A DNA stretch of 64,000 bases from Lachnospiraceae bacterium (GCA_910575775.1 CAJTEY010000004.1:97762-161761); one strand, 5' to 3'; counted from the stretch's first letter, positions 17,869 to 26,256 are shown. Notes: generated from the letters alone by a model not told the origin. Numbers and translations are program-made.

Positions 17869-18315
17869 TCAGCCGTTCAAAATGTTAAGTCCCATTGTAG
17901 CCATGTTCTTGCTGGCAGAAAAAGCAGTCCCGTTCGCCTGATAAGCGCGGGACGCGTCAATCAGGTTCGTAAACTCCGTAATGATGTTCACATTCGGGTA
18001 CATCACATAACCGTTTTCATCTGCATCCGGATGGGAAGGGTCGTAAACCATATTCCCCTCTGTCTTCGTATCCTCATAGACGCCCGTTACCTTCACACCG
18101 TTGCCCGCGAAGCGTTCATGCTCCTTCATAAGGATCTGATGGAAGTGCGTCGGAGAATTTTTCTCCTTAAATACTACGATCTTTCTGCGGTAGGGCGTAC
18201 CGTCCTCCGTCCTTGTTGTATTCGCGTTCGCCACATTCTGGGAAATGGTATCCATGCGGAAACGCTCCGCAGTCATACCTGTCGCGTTGATGTCAAAAGC
18301 GGTAAACAATGCCAT
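17869..18315 (-). CDS. flgC: Flagellar basal-body rod protein FlgC
   Basis: Proximal rod subunit of 148 residues with N-terminal FlgB/C-type motif (MTAERFRMDTISQNVANANT) and the C-terminal rod motif (YPNVNIITEFTNLIDASRAY QANGTAFSASK in two pieces). YPNVNxxxE is diagnostic for FlgC. Second gene of the operon, 25 bases after flgB. Confidence 0.96.
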   Translation of the reverse strand: MALFTAFDINATGMTAERFRMDTISQNVANANTTRTEDGTPYRRKIVVFKEKNSPTHFHQILMKEHERFAGNGVKVTGVYEDTKTEGNMVYDPSHPDADENGYVMYPNVNIITEFTNLIDASRAYQANGTAFSASKNMATMGLNILNG

Positions 18316-18340
18316 GTCTGACTCCTCCTTCTATACACTA

Positions 18341-18739
18341 TCACTTCATAACTGACTGCAGATTCTTAAACTCCTGGGCAACACTCTGATAGAGTCCCTG
18401 GTAAACAATCTGGTTCTTCGCCAGATATACACCCTCGGTATCCGGATCGACGTTATTTCCGTCTATGCGGTAGGAAAAGCCGGAGTAATCCCTATAGGAA
18501 ATCGGATCCAGTCTTCTCATCTTCAAATCCGCCACCTTCGCGTCCATACTCTTATACCGGGAATGGCGCAGCGCCTTCGCGAGCTGCGTCTCGAAGTTCA
18601 CATCCTGCCTCTTATAACCCGGTGTATCCACATTAGACAGATTATTGGAAATTGCCTCATGCCTAAGCATGGATGCGTCCATCGCCTTATCCAGCACACT
18701 CACATAATCAAACGCATTCGTATCCATCAATGAGCTCAT
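18341..18739 (-). CDS. flgB: Flagellar basal-body rod protein FlgB
   Basis: Rod subunit and first gene of the fla/che operon. Start at ATG 18739 (MSSLMDTNAFDYV) with AGGAG seven bases upstream; a GTG two codons earlier is less likely. 132 residues with RHEAISNNLSNVDTPGYKRQ, the FlgB rod motif, and a C-terminal helix. A promoter lies 38 bases upstream, and codY is the next gene upstream with its own terminator. Confidence 0.95.
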   Translation of the reverse strand: MSSLMDTNAFDYVSVLDKAMDASMLRHEAISNNLSNVDTPGYKRQDVNFETQLAKALRHSRYKSMDAKVADLKMRRLDPISYRDYSGFSYRIDGNNVDPDTEGVYLAKNQIVYQGLYQSVAQEFKNLQSVMK

Positions 18740-18776
18740 AGTCACACTCCTTCCACGTTAATACAATCCATATTCC

Positions 18777-18804
18777 ATTATAAATAAATTATAAAAAAAT
18801 ACAA
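18777..18804 (-). promoter_or_regulatory. Sigma-A type promoter of the fla/che operon
   Basis: Minus strand TTGTAT (18799-18804), 16-base AT-rich spacer, TATAAT (18777-18782). It is the only good match between the codY terminator and flgB. Confidence 0.65.
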
Positions 18805-18816
18805 GGTTTTTCGATT

Positions 18817-18831
18817 GATTTTCACAAATTC
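18817..18831 (-). promoter_or_regulatory. Candidate CodY box upstream of the fla/che promoter
   Basis: On the minus strand GAATTTGTGAAAATC matches the 15-base CodY consensus AATTTTCWGAAAATT at 11 of 15 positions and ends 13 bases upstream of the -35 hexamer. CodY is known to repress the fla/che operon in Bacillus; a four-mismatch site is only suggestive. Confidence 0.35.
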
Positions 18832-18849
18832 GTGTCGCCGCAAAACAGC

Positions 18850-18894
18850 AAAAAAGAACCTGCGGTGCGCAAAATCAGCACTTTTCGCAGATCC
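18850..18894 (-). terminator. Intrinsic terminator after codY
   Basis: Minus-strand stem GGATCTGCG (18886-18894) pairs with CGCAGGTTC (18856-18864), nine pairs including two G-U, followed by six T (18850-18855). It separates codY from the flagellar operon. Confidence 0.7.
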
Positions 18895-18925
18895 TTCTGC
18901 CAGTAATTTCTAAAGCGTCAACTGT

Positions 18926-19711
18926 TTAAAACCTTCCCTGCTCTTTCAATTTTTCCACTTCATCGAACACCACATCGTTCAGCACCTTGATGTATGTTCC
19001 CTTCATTCCCGATGAGCGGGATTCGATCACGCCCGCGCTCTCAAATTTGCGCAGAGCGTTCACAATCACCGAACGGGTAATCCCCACCTTATCCGCAATC
19101 TTGCTGGCCACCAGTATGCCTTCCATACCTCCCAGCTCGTCAAAAATATGGGTGATGGCTTCCATCTCAGAGAACGAAAGTGTGGAGATCGCCGATTTCA
19201 CCACCGCCACCTTGCGGTTTTCCTCCGCATTCTCCTCGCTGACTGCCCGCAGCATCTCAAGTCCTACCACCGTGGTGCCATACTCACACAAAATAATGTC
19301 GTCAATATCGTACTGTTCGTCGCATTTATAAAGGAAGAGAGTTCCCAGCCGTTCTCCCGATATCTCGATCGGGGCGATCACCGCCTGGAACCGCCGGATA
19401 CCCGGACTTTCAAATCCGAGTGTCTCCAGGTTGACATTCTCCTTGGTGGAAAGTACCCCGAGAAGCCGCTCATTTAACATGGGGTCAATAAAACCGCCCA
19501 CATGATCCACGATCAGCTCCGTGATGGATTCCACCGTCGGCATATCGCCGATGCCTAAAATCTTGCCTTTTCTGCTCACAACCAGCACATTGGAGACCAG
19601 AATTTCCTTCAGTACATCGCAGATGTCGTTAAACACCACCTTGCCCGAATTGTTGTTGTGTAAAAGTTTCCCGATCTTCCTGGTCTTATCTAATAATTGC
19701 ACGCTGCTCAT
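18926..19711 (-). CDS. codY: GTP- and branched-chain amino acid-sensing repressor CodY
   Basis: Global nutrient-responsive regulator of 261 residues. N-terminal GAF domain (about 1-155) and C-terminal winged helix (about 200-260) with ASKIADKVGITRSVIVNALR KFESAGVIESRS (two pieces), very close to the CodY recognition helix. In Bacillus it represses motility, competence and amino-acid genes when nutrients are plentiful. Its own promoter contains a CodY-like box (19768-19782), so autoregulation is likely. Located between topA and flgB; in Bacillus codY is also directly upstream of flgB, though there preceded by clpQY. Confidence 0.96.
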   Translation of the reverse strand: MSSVQLLDKTRKIGKLLHNNNSGKVVFNDICDVLKEILVSNVLVVSRKGKILGIGDMPTVESITELIVDHVGGFIDPMLNERLLGVLSTKENVNLETLGFESPGIRRFQAVIAPIEISGERLGTLFLYKCDEQYDIDDIILCEYGTTVVGLEMLRAVSEENAEENRKVAVVKSAISTLSFSEMEAITHIFDELGGMEGILVASKIADKVGITRSVIVNALRKFESAGVIESRSSGMKGTYIKVLNDVVFDEVEKLKEQGRF

Positions 19712-19757
19712 GTGTATACCTCTCGATCCCTGTGCCCGGTCCGCCTGTAATACACTG

Positions 19758-19786
19758 ATTTTATCACACTATTCAGACAATTTCAA
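19758..19786 (-). promoter_or_regulatory. codY promoter with embedded CodY-like box
   Basis: Minus strand TTGAAA (19781-19786), 17-base spacer, TAAAAT (19758-19763). The spacer and last -35 bases contain AATTGTCTGAATAGT (19768-19782), which matches the CodY consensus AATTTTCWGAAAATT at 12 of 15 positions. A bound repressor here would block RNA polymerase, giving negative autoregulation. Confidence 0.6.
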
Positions 19787-19850
19787 TGCATGTCGCACAA
19801 TTTGTCCAATTTTAAACTGTGTTGCGTCAATATCCCCATTCCTCACTGTT

Positions 19851-21929
19851 TCATTCAGTCTTTTCCTTCGGCATATCCTTGACAAATCCGCAGGATTCAT
19901 CGGCGCATACCAGCTTGCTGCCCTTCTGGAGCATAATGGAACCGCAGCGGCCGCACTTTTCATCCACCGGCTTCTGCCACACCATAAAGTCGCAGTCCGG
20001 GTTGTCGATGCAGCCGTAATACTTCCGCCCCTTCTTCGTCTTTTTAAGGACGATATCCTTGCCGCACTTGGGACAGGCAACGCCGATCTTCTCAAAATAG
20101 GGCTTGGTATTTCTGCAGTCGGGGAAACCGGGGCAGGCCAAGAATCTGCCGTGAGGCCCGTACTTGATTACCATCTGTCTGCCGCACAGCTCACAGAACT
20201 CATCGGACAGTTCATCGGCAATCTCCACTTCCTCCAGCTCCTTCTCTGCCTTCTCCACAGCCTCCTGCAGATCGGGATAGAAGTTTTTCACCACCGTCTT
20301 CCACTTGACGCTGCCTTCCTCCACACCGTCCAGAAGCGCCTCCATAGTAGCGGTGAAATTCACATCCACGATAGAGGGAAAGGCGTCCTTCATCATATTA
20401 TTGACAACCTCGCCCAGCTCCGTCACATAAAGGTTCTTGTTCTCTTTCACGATATAGCGTCTCGCCAGTATCGTTGTAATGGTAGGCGCATAGGTACTCG
20501 GCCTTCCGATTCCCAGCTCCTCCATGGCGCGCACCAGAGATGCCTCCGTATAATGGGGGGACGGCTGGGTAAAGTGCTGCTTCTCCTCCAGCGCAAGCAG
20601 TGCCAGCCCCGTATCTTCCGAGATACCGCAGATCAGGGTATTGCTCTCCTCCTTATCCTCCTCCTGCATATATACACTCATAAAGCCGTCAAATTTTACT
20701 TTCGATGCCGCCACGGTAAAACGATGTTCCCCGGCGTCTATCTTTACGGAGGTGGTCTCATACCGGGCCGCCGCCATCCGGCTGGCCGCAAACCGCTTCC
20801 AGATCAGCTGGTACAGCCGGAACTGATCCCTGGAAAGGGATTCCTTGATCTCCAGCGGAAGCCTGCCGATATCCGTGGGACGGATCGCCTCGTGGGCGTC
20901 CTGGATCTTTTTATCCGGCTTTTTCTCCCGCTCTACGGCCGCCGCATACTCCTCCCCGTACTTTTCCGTGATATAAGTCCTGGCTGCCGCCTCTGCCTCC
21001 TCCGATATTCTGGTGGAGTCGGTACGCAGATAGGTAATGATACCCGTGGTACCGTTTCCTTTGATCTCCACACCCTCATAGAGCTGCTGCGCCAGGCGCA
21101 TCGTCTTCTGGGTGGAAAAATTCAATACCTTGCTAGCCTCCTGCTGGAGCGTCGAAGTCGTAAAGGGCAGCGGCGCTTTCTTAATCCGTTCCCCGGTCTT
21201 AACCGAGCTTACTTTGTAAGCTGCGCCGGACAGCTCCTTCTTAATCTGCTCCATCTCCTGCGCGGAAGCGATGGTGCGCTTCTCCGCCTTCGTGCCGTAA
21301 TATTTCGCAATGAGCGGGTTTTTCTCGCCCTCCACCTTCAGTTTCGCATCCAGCGTCCAGTACTCCTCCGGGATGAAGGCATTGATCTCCTCCTCCCTGT
21401 CGCAGATAATCCGAAGCGCCACCGACTGTACGCGCCCGGCGGACAGTCCCCGCTTCACCTTCGCCCAAAGAACGGGTGATATCTTATAACCCACCATACG
21501 GTCCAGACATCTTCTGGCCTGCTGGGCGTCCACCAGATCCATATTGATCTCTCTGGCGTTCTTTAAGGACTCCTTCACAGCTGTCTTGGTAATCTCATTG
21601 AAGGTAATGCGGTACACCTTCTTATTTTCCAGCTTCAGCGCAAAAAGCAGATGCCAGGAGATCGCCTCGCCCTCGCGGTCCGGGTCGGTTGCCAGATAGA
21701 CTTTCTCCGCCTTCTTCACTTCTTTGCGCAGATTCGCCAGTATGTCCCCCTTGCCCCGGATCGTAATGTACTTCGGTTCAAAGTCATTGTCCACGTCAAT
21801 CCCCAAAACACTCCTGGGGAGATCACGCACATGTCCCTGACTGGCCGCCACTTCATAGTTCGCGCCCAAAAATTTTTTGATGGTTTTCACCTTTGCCGGT
21901 GACTCCACAATTACCAGATATTTTGCCAT
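19851..21929 (-). CDS. topA: DNA topoisomerase I
   Basis: Type IA topoisomerase that relaxes negative supercoils; 692 residues. N-terminal TOPRIM domain (VIVESPAKVKTIKKFLG ... YLATDPDREGEAISWHL), active-site Tyr in GIITYLRTDSTRIS (about residue 300), and C-terminal zinc ribbons with four Cys pairs (CELCGRQM...CPGFPDC; CPKCGKD...CIDNPDC; CGRCGS...CADESC) from about 580 on. Has its own promoter at 21983-22011. A 652-codon open frame on the opposite strand is a shadow of this gene. Confidence 0.97.
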   Translation of the reverse strand: MAKYLVIVESPAKVKTIKKFLGANYEVAASQGHVRDLPRSVLGIDVDNDFEPKYITIRGKGDILANLRKEVKKAEKVYLATDPDREGEAISWHLLFALKLENKKVYRITFNEITKTAVKESLKNAREINMDLVDAQQARRCLDRMVGYKISPVLWAKVKRGLSAGRVQSVALRIICDREEEINAFIPEEYWTLDAKLKVEGEKNPLIAKYYGTKAEKRTIASAQEMEQIKKELSGAAYKVSSVKTGERIKKAPLPFTTSTLQQEASKVLNFSTQKTMRLAQQLYEGVEIKGNGTTGIITYLRTDSTRISEEAEAAARTYITEKYGEEYAAAVEREKKPDKKIQDAHEAIRPTDIGRLPLEIKESLSRDQFRLYQLIWKRFAASRMAAARYETTSVKIDAGEHRFTVAASKVKFDGFMSVYMQEEDKEESNTLICGISEDTGLALLALEEKQHFTQPSPHYTEASLVRAMEELGIGRPSTYAPTITTILARRYIVKENKNLYVTELGEVVNNMMKDAFPSIVDVNFTATMEALLDGVEEGSVKWKTVVKNFYPDLQEAVEKAEKELEEVEIADELSDEFCELCGRQMVIKYGPHGRFLACPGFPDCRNTKPYFEKIGVACPKCGKDIVLKKTKKGRKYYGCIDNPDCDFMVWQKPVDEKCGRCGSIMLQKGSKLVCADESCGFVKDMPKEKTE

Positions 21930-21982
21930 AGCGATTCCCCTGTCTGTGTCATTTTACGGTTTTACCCTGTCTAACGTGCAAC

Positions 21983-22011
21983 ACTATACACCAAATCGCA
22001 GGCGGTTGCAA
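21983..22011 (-). promoter_or_regulatory. Sigma-A type promoter of topA
   Basis: Minus strand TTGCAA (22006-22011), 17-base spacer, TATAGT (21983-21988), about 54 bases upstream of the topA ATG and downstream of the terminator at 22041-22074. Confidence 0.65.
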
Positions 22012-22040
22012 GGGGAAATTACTATCCAAACCCAGAAAAC

Positions 22041-22074
22041 GGAAAACAGGCGGCTGCATTTCCGCCTGTCCTTT
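22041..22074 (-). terminator. Intrinsic terminator after the 55-residue gene
   Basis: Perfect stem ACAGGCGG/CCGCCTGT (22062-22069 with 22046-22053), extended by GGAAA/TTTCC, followed by TTTTCC on the minus strand; it begins within a few bases of the small gene's stop. Confidence 0.7.
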
Positions 22075-22076
22075 CC

Positions 22077-22244
22077 TCACCGATTCAACGATTTTTCAAG
22101 TCTTTCCATGATACGGCCGTATTTTTTTTCAAATCCCGCATCGTCACCGGCCTCTTTGTACTCATGCAGTTCTTCCAAATTCTCTTTTATCGCCTCCACA
22201 AAATCCTTGTATTGATTGTCTGTCATTCCCATGATTTCCTCCAT
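22077..22244 (-). CDS. Small acidic/basic helical protein of unknown function
   Basis: A 55-residue open frame (MEEIMGMTDNQYKDFVEAIK ... YGRIMERLEKSLNR) not long enough for usual ORF cut-offs. It has a ribosome-binding site (GGGAGTGA upstream of ATG 22244; alternatively GGAGG before ATG 22232), a stop directly followed by a strong terminator, and a highly charged, probably all-helical composition without Cys or membrane segment. It sits between dprA and topA. I do not recognise a family; the RBS plus terminator argue that it is real. Confidence 0.65.
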   Translation of the reverse strand: MEEIMGMTDNQYKDFVEAIKENLEELHEYKEAGDDAGFEKKYGRIMERLEKSLNR

Positions 22245-22355
22245 TTCGTTTCACTCCCTCCTTTCGGATATTCCGCTCTTAAGATCATTATATGTAAAGC
22301 GGGAAACCCGGTCAAGGCGCCATGTGTATTCATTTCCGTTTATTTATATATTTTT

Positions 22356-23576
22356 TTAGGTTTTCATAGTGCGCATAAAATGCCCGCCGCCCACCTGCCC
22401 TGCATAACCGTCTGTACACAGCTCCAGAAGTTCCTTATACAGTATCGGAAAAGCGATGGCCTTTCCATATCTTTCCTCATATCTGCGCTGCAGTTCCTGC
22501 ACCGGCAGCGGATTGAAATCCAGAATCTCCCACAGTTGTCCCTGCACGCCTTCCAGAAAAATCAGGCTGCCCTGCGCCCCCTTCTTCCTCCTGCCGCCGT
22601 TTCTCTGTGGCTCCTCCAGAAGCTCTCCCAATATCTCCTCCGGCGAGGATACCAGCCCTGCCCCCTGGCCGATCAGGCGGTTGCATCCACCGCTTAAAGG
22701 ATCGGTTGCCCTCCCGGGCAGCGCGTAGACCTCCCGCCCCTGCTCAAGCGCCATATCCACCGTGATTAAAGTACCGCTCTTCTCCCTCGCCTCCACCACG
22801 AGCACCGCATCGCTAAGTCCGCTGATAATACGGTTCCTTGGAGGAAAAAGGATTCCTCTCGGCCCGGTTCCCGGCGGATATTCAGAACAGACACCGCCAG
22901 ACGCAAGCAGCATTTCATACAGTTCTTGATTCTCCCGGGGATAACAGATGTCCACGCCGCATCCCAGAACCCCAAGCGAATACCCGCCCTCTTTTAGCGC
23001 CGCAGTCTGTCCGATACCGTCTATTCCCCTTGCCATGCCGCTGATCACCTGTACACCTGCCCTTGCAAAAGCTGCGCTGAATTGTCCCGCCATATATCTG
23101 CCGTACTCGGTACAATCCCTGGCGCCGATCAGCGCCACCGCCTTTTTTTCCTCCTGCGGAAGCTGCCCGGCGCAGTAGAGAACATAAGGCGGATCCGAAA
23201 TCCTTTTCAGGCGTGCCGGATACTGCCGTTCCCCCTCTGCAACCAGAAAAATTCCCCTCTCCCTCATACGCCCGTACGCTCCCGGAACATCGTACCCTCT
23301 GCTAAATTCCAGCATCCGTTCCGCTTTCTTCTGAAAACGCGCCGACAGTTTCCCTGAAAGCACGCCGGAAACAGTCATCTGATAAATTTCCCGGGGTGTC
23401 CCAAGAGACGCCAGGGAGCGCAGAAACCCTCTGCTGTTAAAGCCTGCCGCCTGATACAGCCAGTGTATGTACGCTTTGTCTTCCGCCGCCGCTGTCTTCT
23501 CCGTTCCATCCGCTGCCCCCATTTTCTCTGTCTCTGCAGCCCTCATTTTCACTCTTTCCGCATCCTCCATTCTCAT
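22356..23576 (-). CDS. dprA: DNA-processing protein DprA/Smf
   Basis: Loads RecA on incoming single-stranded DNA during transformation. I use ATG 23576 (MRMEDAERVKMRAAE), 11 bases after comM, with GGGAGAGGGC before it. The Rossmann-like core (about 125-345) carries the family signature VISGMARGIDGIGQTAALKE GG, GVLGCGVDICYPREN, and FPPRNRIISGLSDAVLVVEA; a C-terminal winged-helix-like domain (about 350-406) follows. The first 40 residues are an Ala/Glu-rich extension unlike the family core. Paired with comM upstream and topA downstream as in many Firmicutes. Confidence 0.94.
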   Translation of the reverse strand: MRMEDAERVKMRAAETEKMGAADGTEKTAAAEDKAYIHWLYQAAGFNSRGFLRSLASLGTPREIYQMTVSGVLSGKLSARFQKKAERMLEFSRGYDVPGAYGRMRERGIFLVAEGERQYPARLKRISDPPYVLYCAGQLPQEEKKAVALIGARDCTEYGRYMAGQFSAAFARAGVQVISGMARGIDGIGQTAALKEGGYSLGVLGCGVDICYPRENQELYEMLLASGGVCSEYPPGTGPRGILFPPRNRIISGLSDAVLVVEAREKSGTLITVDMALEQGREVYALPGRATDPLSGGCNRLIGQGAGLVSSPEEILGELLEEPQRNGGRRKKGAQGSLIFLEGVQGQLWEILDFNPLPVQELQRRYEERYGKAIAFPILYKELLELCTDGYAGQVGGGHFMRTMKT

Positions 23577-23586
23577 GCCCTCTCCC

Positions 23587-25179
23587 TCAATTCCAGTATT
23601 TGTGGTCAGACTGCCGGTAGCAGATCGCCTCCGCCAGATGTATTGTCCCGATTCTGTCACTGTTGTCTAAATCCGCGATGGTTCTTGCCACCTTCAAAAT
23701 TCGGTGGTAGGCTCTGGCGGAAAGCTGCATCGCAGCGAACATCCGCTCCATGTAACGCAGTTCTGCCTCCTCCAGCGCGCAGTAACGCGCCACATCCCCG
23801 GCTCCCATATCCGCATTGAAGTGAAGCCCGCTTCCGGCAAACCTGCTCTCCTGCCTTTTTCTCGCCGCCATCACCCGTTCCCTGACCTGTGAGCTTCCCT
23901 CCGCCTCCCCGCTGCAGGTCATATCCGCAAAAGCCATTGGCACCGCCTCCACACAGATATCCATGCGGTCCAGAATCGGCCCCGACACCCGGTTCAGATA
24001 GCGTCTCACCTCAAAGGGCGTACAGCGGCACCTCTCCCTGTCTGGGTAAAACCCGCATGGACAGGGATTCATCGCCCCCACCAGCATAAAATCTGCGGGA
24101 TAAACATAGCTTCCACTGCTTCTGGCTATCTGTACCTGCTTATCCTCCAGAGGCTGCCTCAAAATATCCAGTGTCTCCCGCTTAAACTCCGGGAGCTCGT
24201 CTAAAAAGAGTACCCCACGGTGGGAAAGGCTGATGACCCCCGGCGCAGGAATCCGCCCGCCGCCTGCAAGCGCCCGCCCCGTTATGGTGTGGTGGGGATG
24301 CAGAAAAGGTCTCGTGGTCCGCAGGGATCCGACAGACTGCAGCCGGCCGCAGATGCTGTAGATCGTGGATACCTCCAGACTCTCTTCCCGCGTCAGCGGC
24401 GGCAGGATGGAGGGGATCCGTCTGGCAAGCATCGTTTTCCCGGAACCCGGCGCACCTATGATCAGCAGATTGTGGAACCCGGCAGCAGCCACTTCCGCCG
24501 CCCGCTTCAGTCCCTGCTGGCCGTTTATCTGGGAGAAATCGAGCTGTTCCTCCTTCGCCTTCTCCTCAACGGACGCTGCGGCACAGGCCACTTCCCCCGC
24601 AGTCACGCAAACCACAGATTCAGCCCCGTTTCCGTCCATGCTCTCTCCTGGTTTCACCACGGAAACAGTCTCCCCCGCAAGCAGCGCCACCGCCTCCGTT
24701 ACATTTCTCACACCGATGCTTTCCATCTCCCGAATCAGAGCACCCTCCCATGCATTACCCGCAGGCAGAATACATCTTCTGACACCCTGCACGGCAGCCT
24801 CTCTGACAATGGGAAGCACACCCCGGACAGGTTTTAGTTCCCCCGACAGCCCCAGTTCCCCCAGAAGAAGCGTCCCTGCCACATTTTCCTGTTTCAGTTT
24901 TCCAAGCGCAATCATAATCCCCACCGCCACAGGCAGATCAAACATGGTACCGTTTTTCGGCAGATCCGCCGGGGAGAGATTGACGTTGATGCACATGGGC
25001 GGCAGCTTGACCCCTGCATTCTTGAGCGCCACCTTCACCCGCTCTCTCGCCTCACGCACCTCGGAACCCGGCAGTCCCACGATCTGAAAGCATGGCAGTC
25101 CCTGGGAAATATCCACCTCCACCTGGATCAGATGACTGCGAACACCGTAAACCGCCCCCGATGTAATTGTACTGAGCAA
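23587..25179 (-). CDS. comM: ComM/YifB-family Mg-chelatase-like AAA+ ATPase
   Basis: 530-residue AAA+ protein related to ComM, a branch-migration helicase in natural transformation. N-terminal Lon-protease-like domain (about 1-165, GLPCFQIVGLPGSEVREARE RV), Walker A IIGAPGSGKTMLARRIPSIL (about 225-244), sensor/Walker B region GVLFLDELPEFKRETLD, and a zinc-like AMNPCPCGFYPDRERCRC motif typical of the family. Start is TTG 25179, chosen because GGAGG lies eight bases upstream. First gene of a comM-dprA pair. Confidence 0.93.
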   Translation of the reverse strand: MLSTITSGAVYGVRSHLIQVEVDISQGLPCFQIVGLPGSEVREARERVKVALKNAGVKLPPMCINVNLSPADLPKNGTMFDLPVAVGIMIALGKLKQENVAGTLLLGELGLSGELKPVRGVLPIVREAAVQGVRRCILPAGNAWEGALIREMESIGVRNVTEAVALLAGETVSVVKPGESMDGNGAESVVCVTAGEVACAAASVEEKAKEEQLDFSQINGQQGLKRAAEVAAAGFHNLLIIGAPGSGKTMLARRIPSILPPLTREESLEVSTIYSICGRLQSVGSLRTTRPFLHPHHTITGRALAGGGRIPAPGVISLSHRGVLFLDELPEFKRETLDILRQPLEDKQVQIARSSGSYVYPADFMLVGAMNPCPCGFYPDRERCRCTPFEVRRYLNRVSGPILDRMDICVEAVPMAFADMTCSGEAEGSSQVRERVMAARKRQESRFAGSGLHFNADMGAGDVARYCALEEAELRYMERMFAAMQLSARAYHRILKVARTIADLDNSDRIGTIHLAEAICYRQSDHKYWN

Positions 25180-25240
25180 ACACGTATCCTCCTTTTCTCA
25201 CAGCTGCAAATCATTGCACGGTACAGCCTTTTTTCGTTAT

Positions 25241-25309
25241 GCTTACCCCTCTTACTGCCCTGTCTGTTGAATTTCTGCGGCGAAACGCCAGAATGTCAGA
25301 AATTAGAAT
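25241..25309. repeat. 69-bp direct repeat, left copy
   Basis: Starts GCTTACCCCTCTTACTGCCC and ends CAGAAATTAGAAT. It matches 26188-26256 at 68 of 69 positions (T at 25304 versus C at 26251). It contains internal inverted repeats (TTCT..GGCG-AAA-CGCC-AGAA and ATTTCTG/CAGAAAT). Immediately to the right is a perfect 9-bp hairpin TTGGGAAAG/CTTTCCCAA (25312-25340). The two copies flank the GNAT cassette. Confidence 0.9.
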
Positions 25310-25372
25310 TGTTGGGAAAGGCTCTGACGGTCTTTCCCAAGCCGCTATCACTTAACACTGCCTTTTACTCTT

Positions 25373-25555
25373 TTATTCTACTCTAAACTCCTCCGCCTCC
25401 TCCTCTGTGAGAGGTCTGCCCAATTCTTTTGACCGTTCGATCATTTTCCGCCACTCATACCTTTTACCGTCTGGCTCTCCTGTTAATCGACTATCTGTTG
25501 CATAATATGCAATGTCGTATTCATATTCTGTTGATTTTTCAGTCATCGCCAACAT
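25373..25555 (-). CDS. Hypothetical 60-residue protein in GNAT cassette
   Basis: Small protein (MLAMTEKSTEYEYDIAYYAT ... LTEEEAEEFRVE) with an acidic C-terminus and a central basic patch (KRYEWRKMIERSKELGR). It starts 8 bases after the GNAT stop with GTAGGTGA before the ATG, so it is co-translated with it. No membrane segment or recognised domain. Encoded between two 69-bp repeats. A toxin-antitoxin partner role is conceivable from size and pairing but nothing in the sequence shows it. Confidence 0.7.
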   Translation of the reverse strand: MLAMTEKSTEYEYDIAYYATDSRLTGEPDGKRYEWRKMIERSKELGRPLTEEEAEEFRVE

Positions 25556-25563
25556 ACTATCAC

Positions 25564-26061
25564 CTACTTTCTCATATACTTTTCTAACAGGATCTGTGCT
25601 GCCTTTTCTAAAATAACCATTCTTCTCGGTGTAATTTCCACCGCATTCAATTTGTCCATGTAATACTTTACCAAATTACTCTTAGATGTAAATGCAACTA
25701 CACCGTCACATCCTGCATCAAGACTCACCTGACAGGCGATCGCAAACAAATGTGCGCCGACACCCCTATATCTTCCTGTATGGCTGTAATTGTGCGGCGC
25801 CGTCTCAACAATCTCCACATCTGCGACCCCGCCGCCAATTTTGACGGAAATCCGCCCCTGCACGGTATCGTCACCTTTTAAGAACAACTCGTATATATCA
25901 TACCCGTTTTTCTCAGTGATACTCCAGTTAAATTTCCACCCCCTGCAATCTTTCGGTCTGATCGGCGTTTCACGTGCCCGGTATTCCGTCTCCACTTCTT
26001 CCCCTGTTCTCGTGTCTATCAGACATTCCGTAATTGTGTCAATTAAAATATCGACCTCCAT
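25564..26061 (-). CDS. GNAT-like acetyltransferase domain protein
   Basis: 165 residues. The C-terminal half shows GNAT logic: beta strand VADVEIVETAPHNY, then acetyl-CoA-binding loop GRYRGVGAHLFAIACQVSLD (R-x-x-G-x-G/A type, about residues 97-116), strand GVVAFTSKS, and the LVKYYMDKLNAV helix at the usual position. The N-terminal half (DTRTGEEVETEYRARETPIR) is not typical of GNAT and may bind the target. A TAAAAT -10-like box lies upstream without a clear -35. The cassette with the 60-residue gene sits between long direct repeats, suggesting mobility or duplication. Substrate unknown. Confidence 0.65.
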   Translation of the reverse strand: MEVDILIDTITECLIDTRTGEEVETEYRARETPIRPKDCRGWKFNWSITEKNGYDIYELFLKGDDTVQGRISVKIGGGVADVEIVETAPHNYSHTGRYRGVGAHLFAIACQVSLDAGCDGVVAFTSKSNLVKYYMDKLNAVEITPRRMVILEKAAQILLEKYMRK

Positions 26062-26187
26062 CTCGTATGTACCTTCTTTCTTCCAATTTTACCACATTTT
26101 TGAAATAAAACACCACAAAAAACACGCTATTGCTTTCTGCTCACGATCCTTGCGGTAAATGCAACGGCCCAGGCTGAACTGCTACCC

Positions 26188-26256
26188 GCTTACCCCTCTT
26201 ACTGCCCTGTCTGTTGAATTTCTGCGGCGAAACGCCAGAATGTCAGAAATCAGAAT
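26188..26256. repeat. 69-bp direct repeat, right copy
   Basis: Second copy of the element at 25241-25309, same orientation, starts 947 bp apart. It too is followed by a short hairpin, CCGGGA/TCCCGG, different in sequence from that of the left copy. The 332-base stretch 26062-26393 holds this repeat, the cassette's upstream region and the terminator of the large surface protein gene; nothing else is seen. Confidence 0.9.

Noticed and set aside
19521..21479. 652-codon open frame on the plus strand opposite topA
   Set aside because: It lies wholly antisense to a well-conserved topA, has no ribosome-binding site of note and low-complexity shadow composition.
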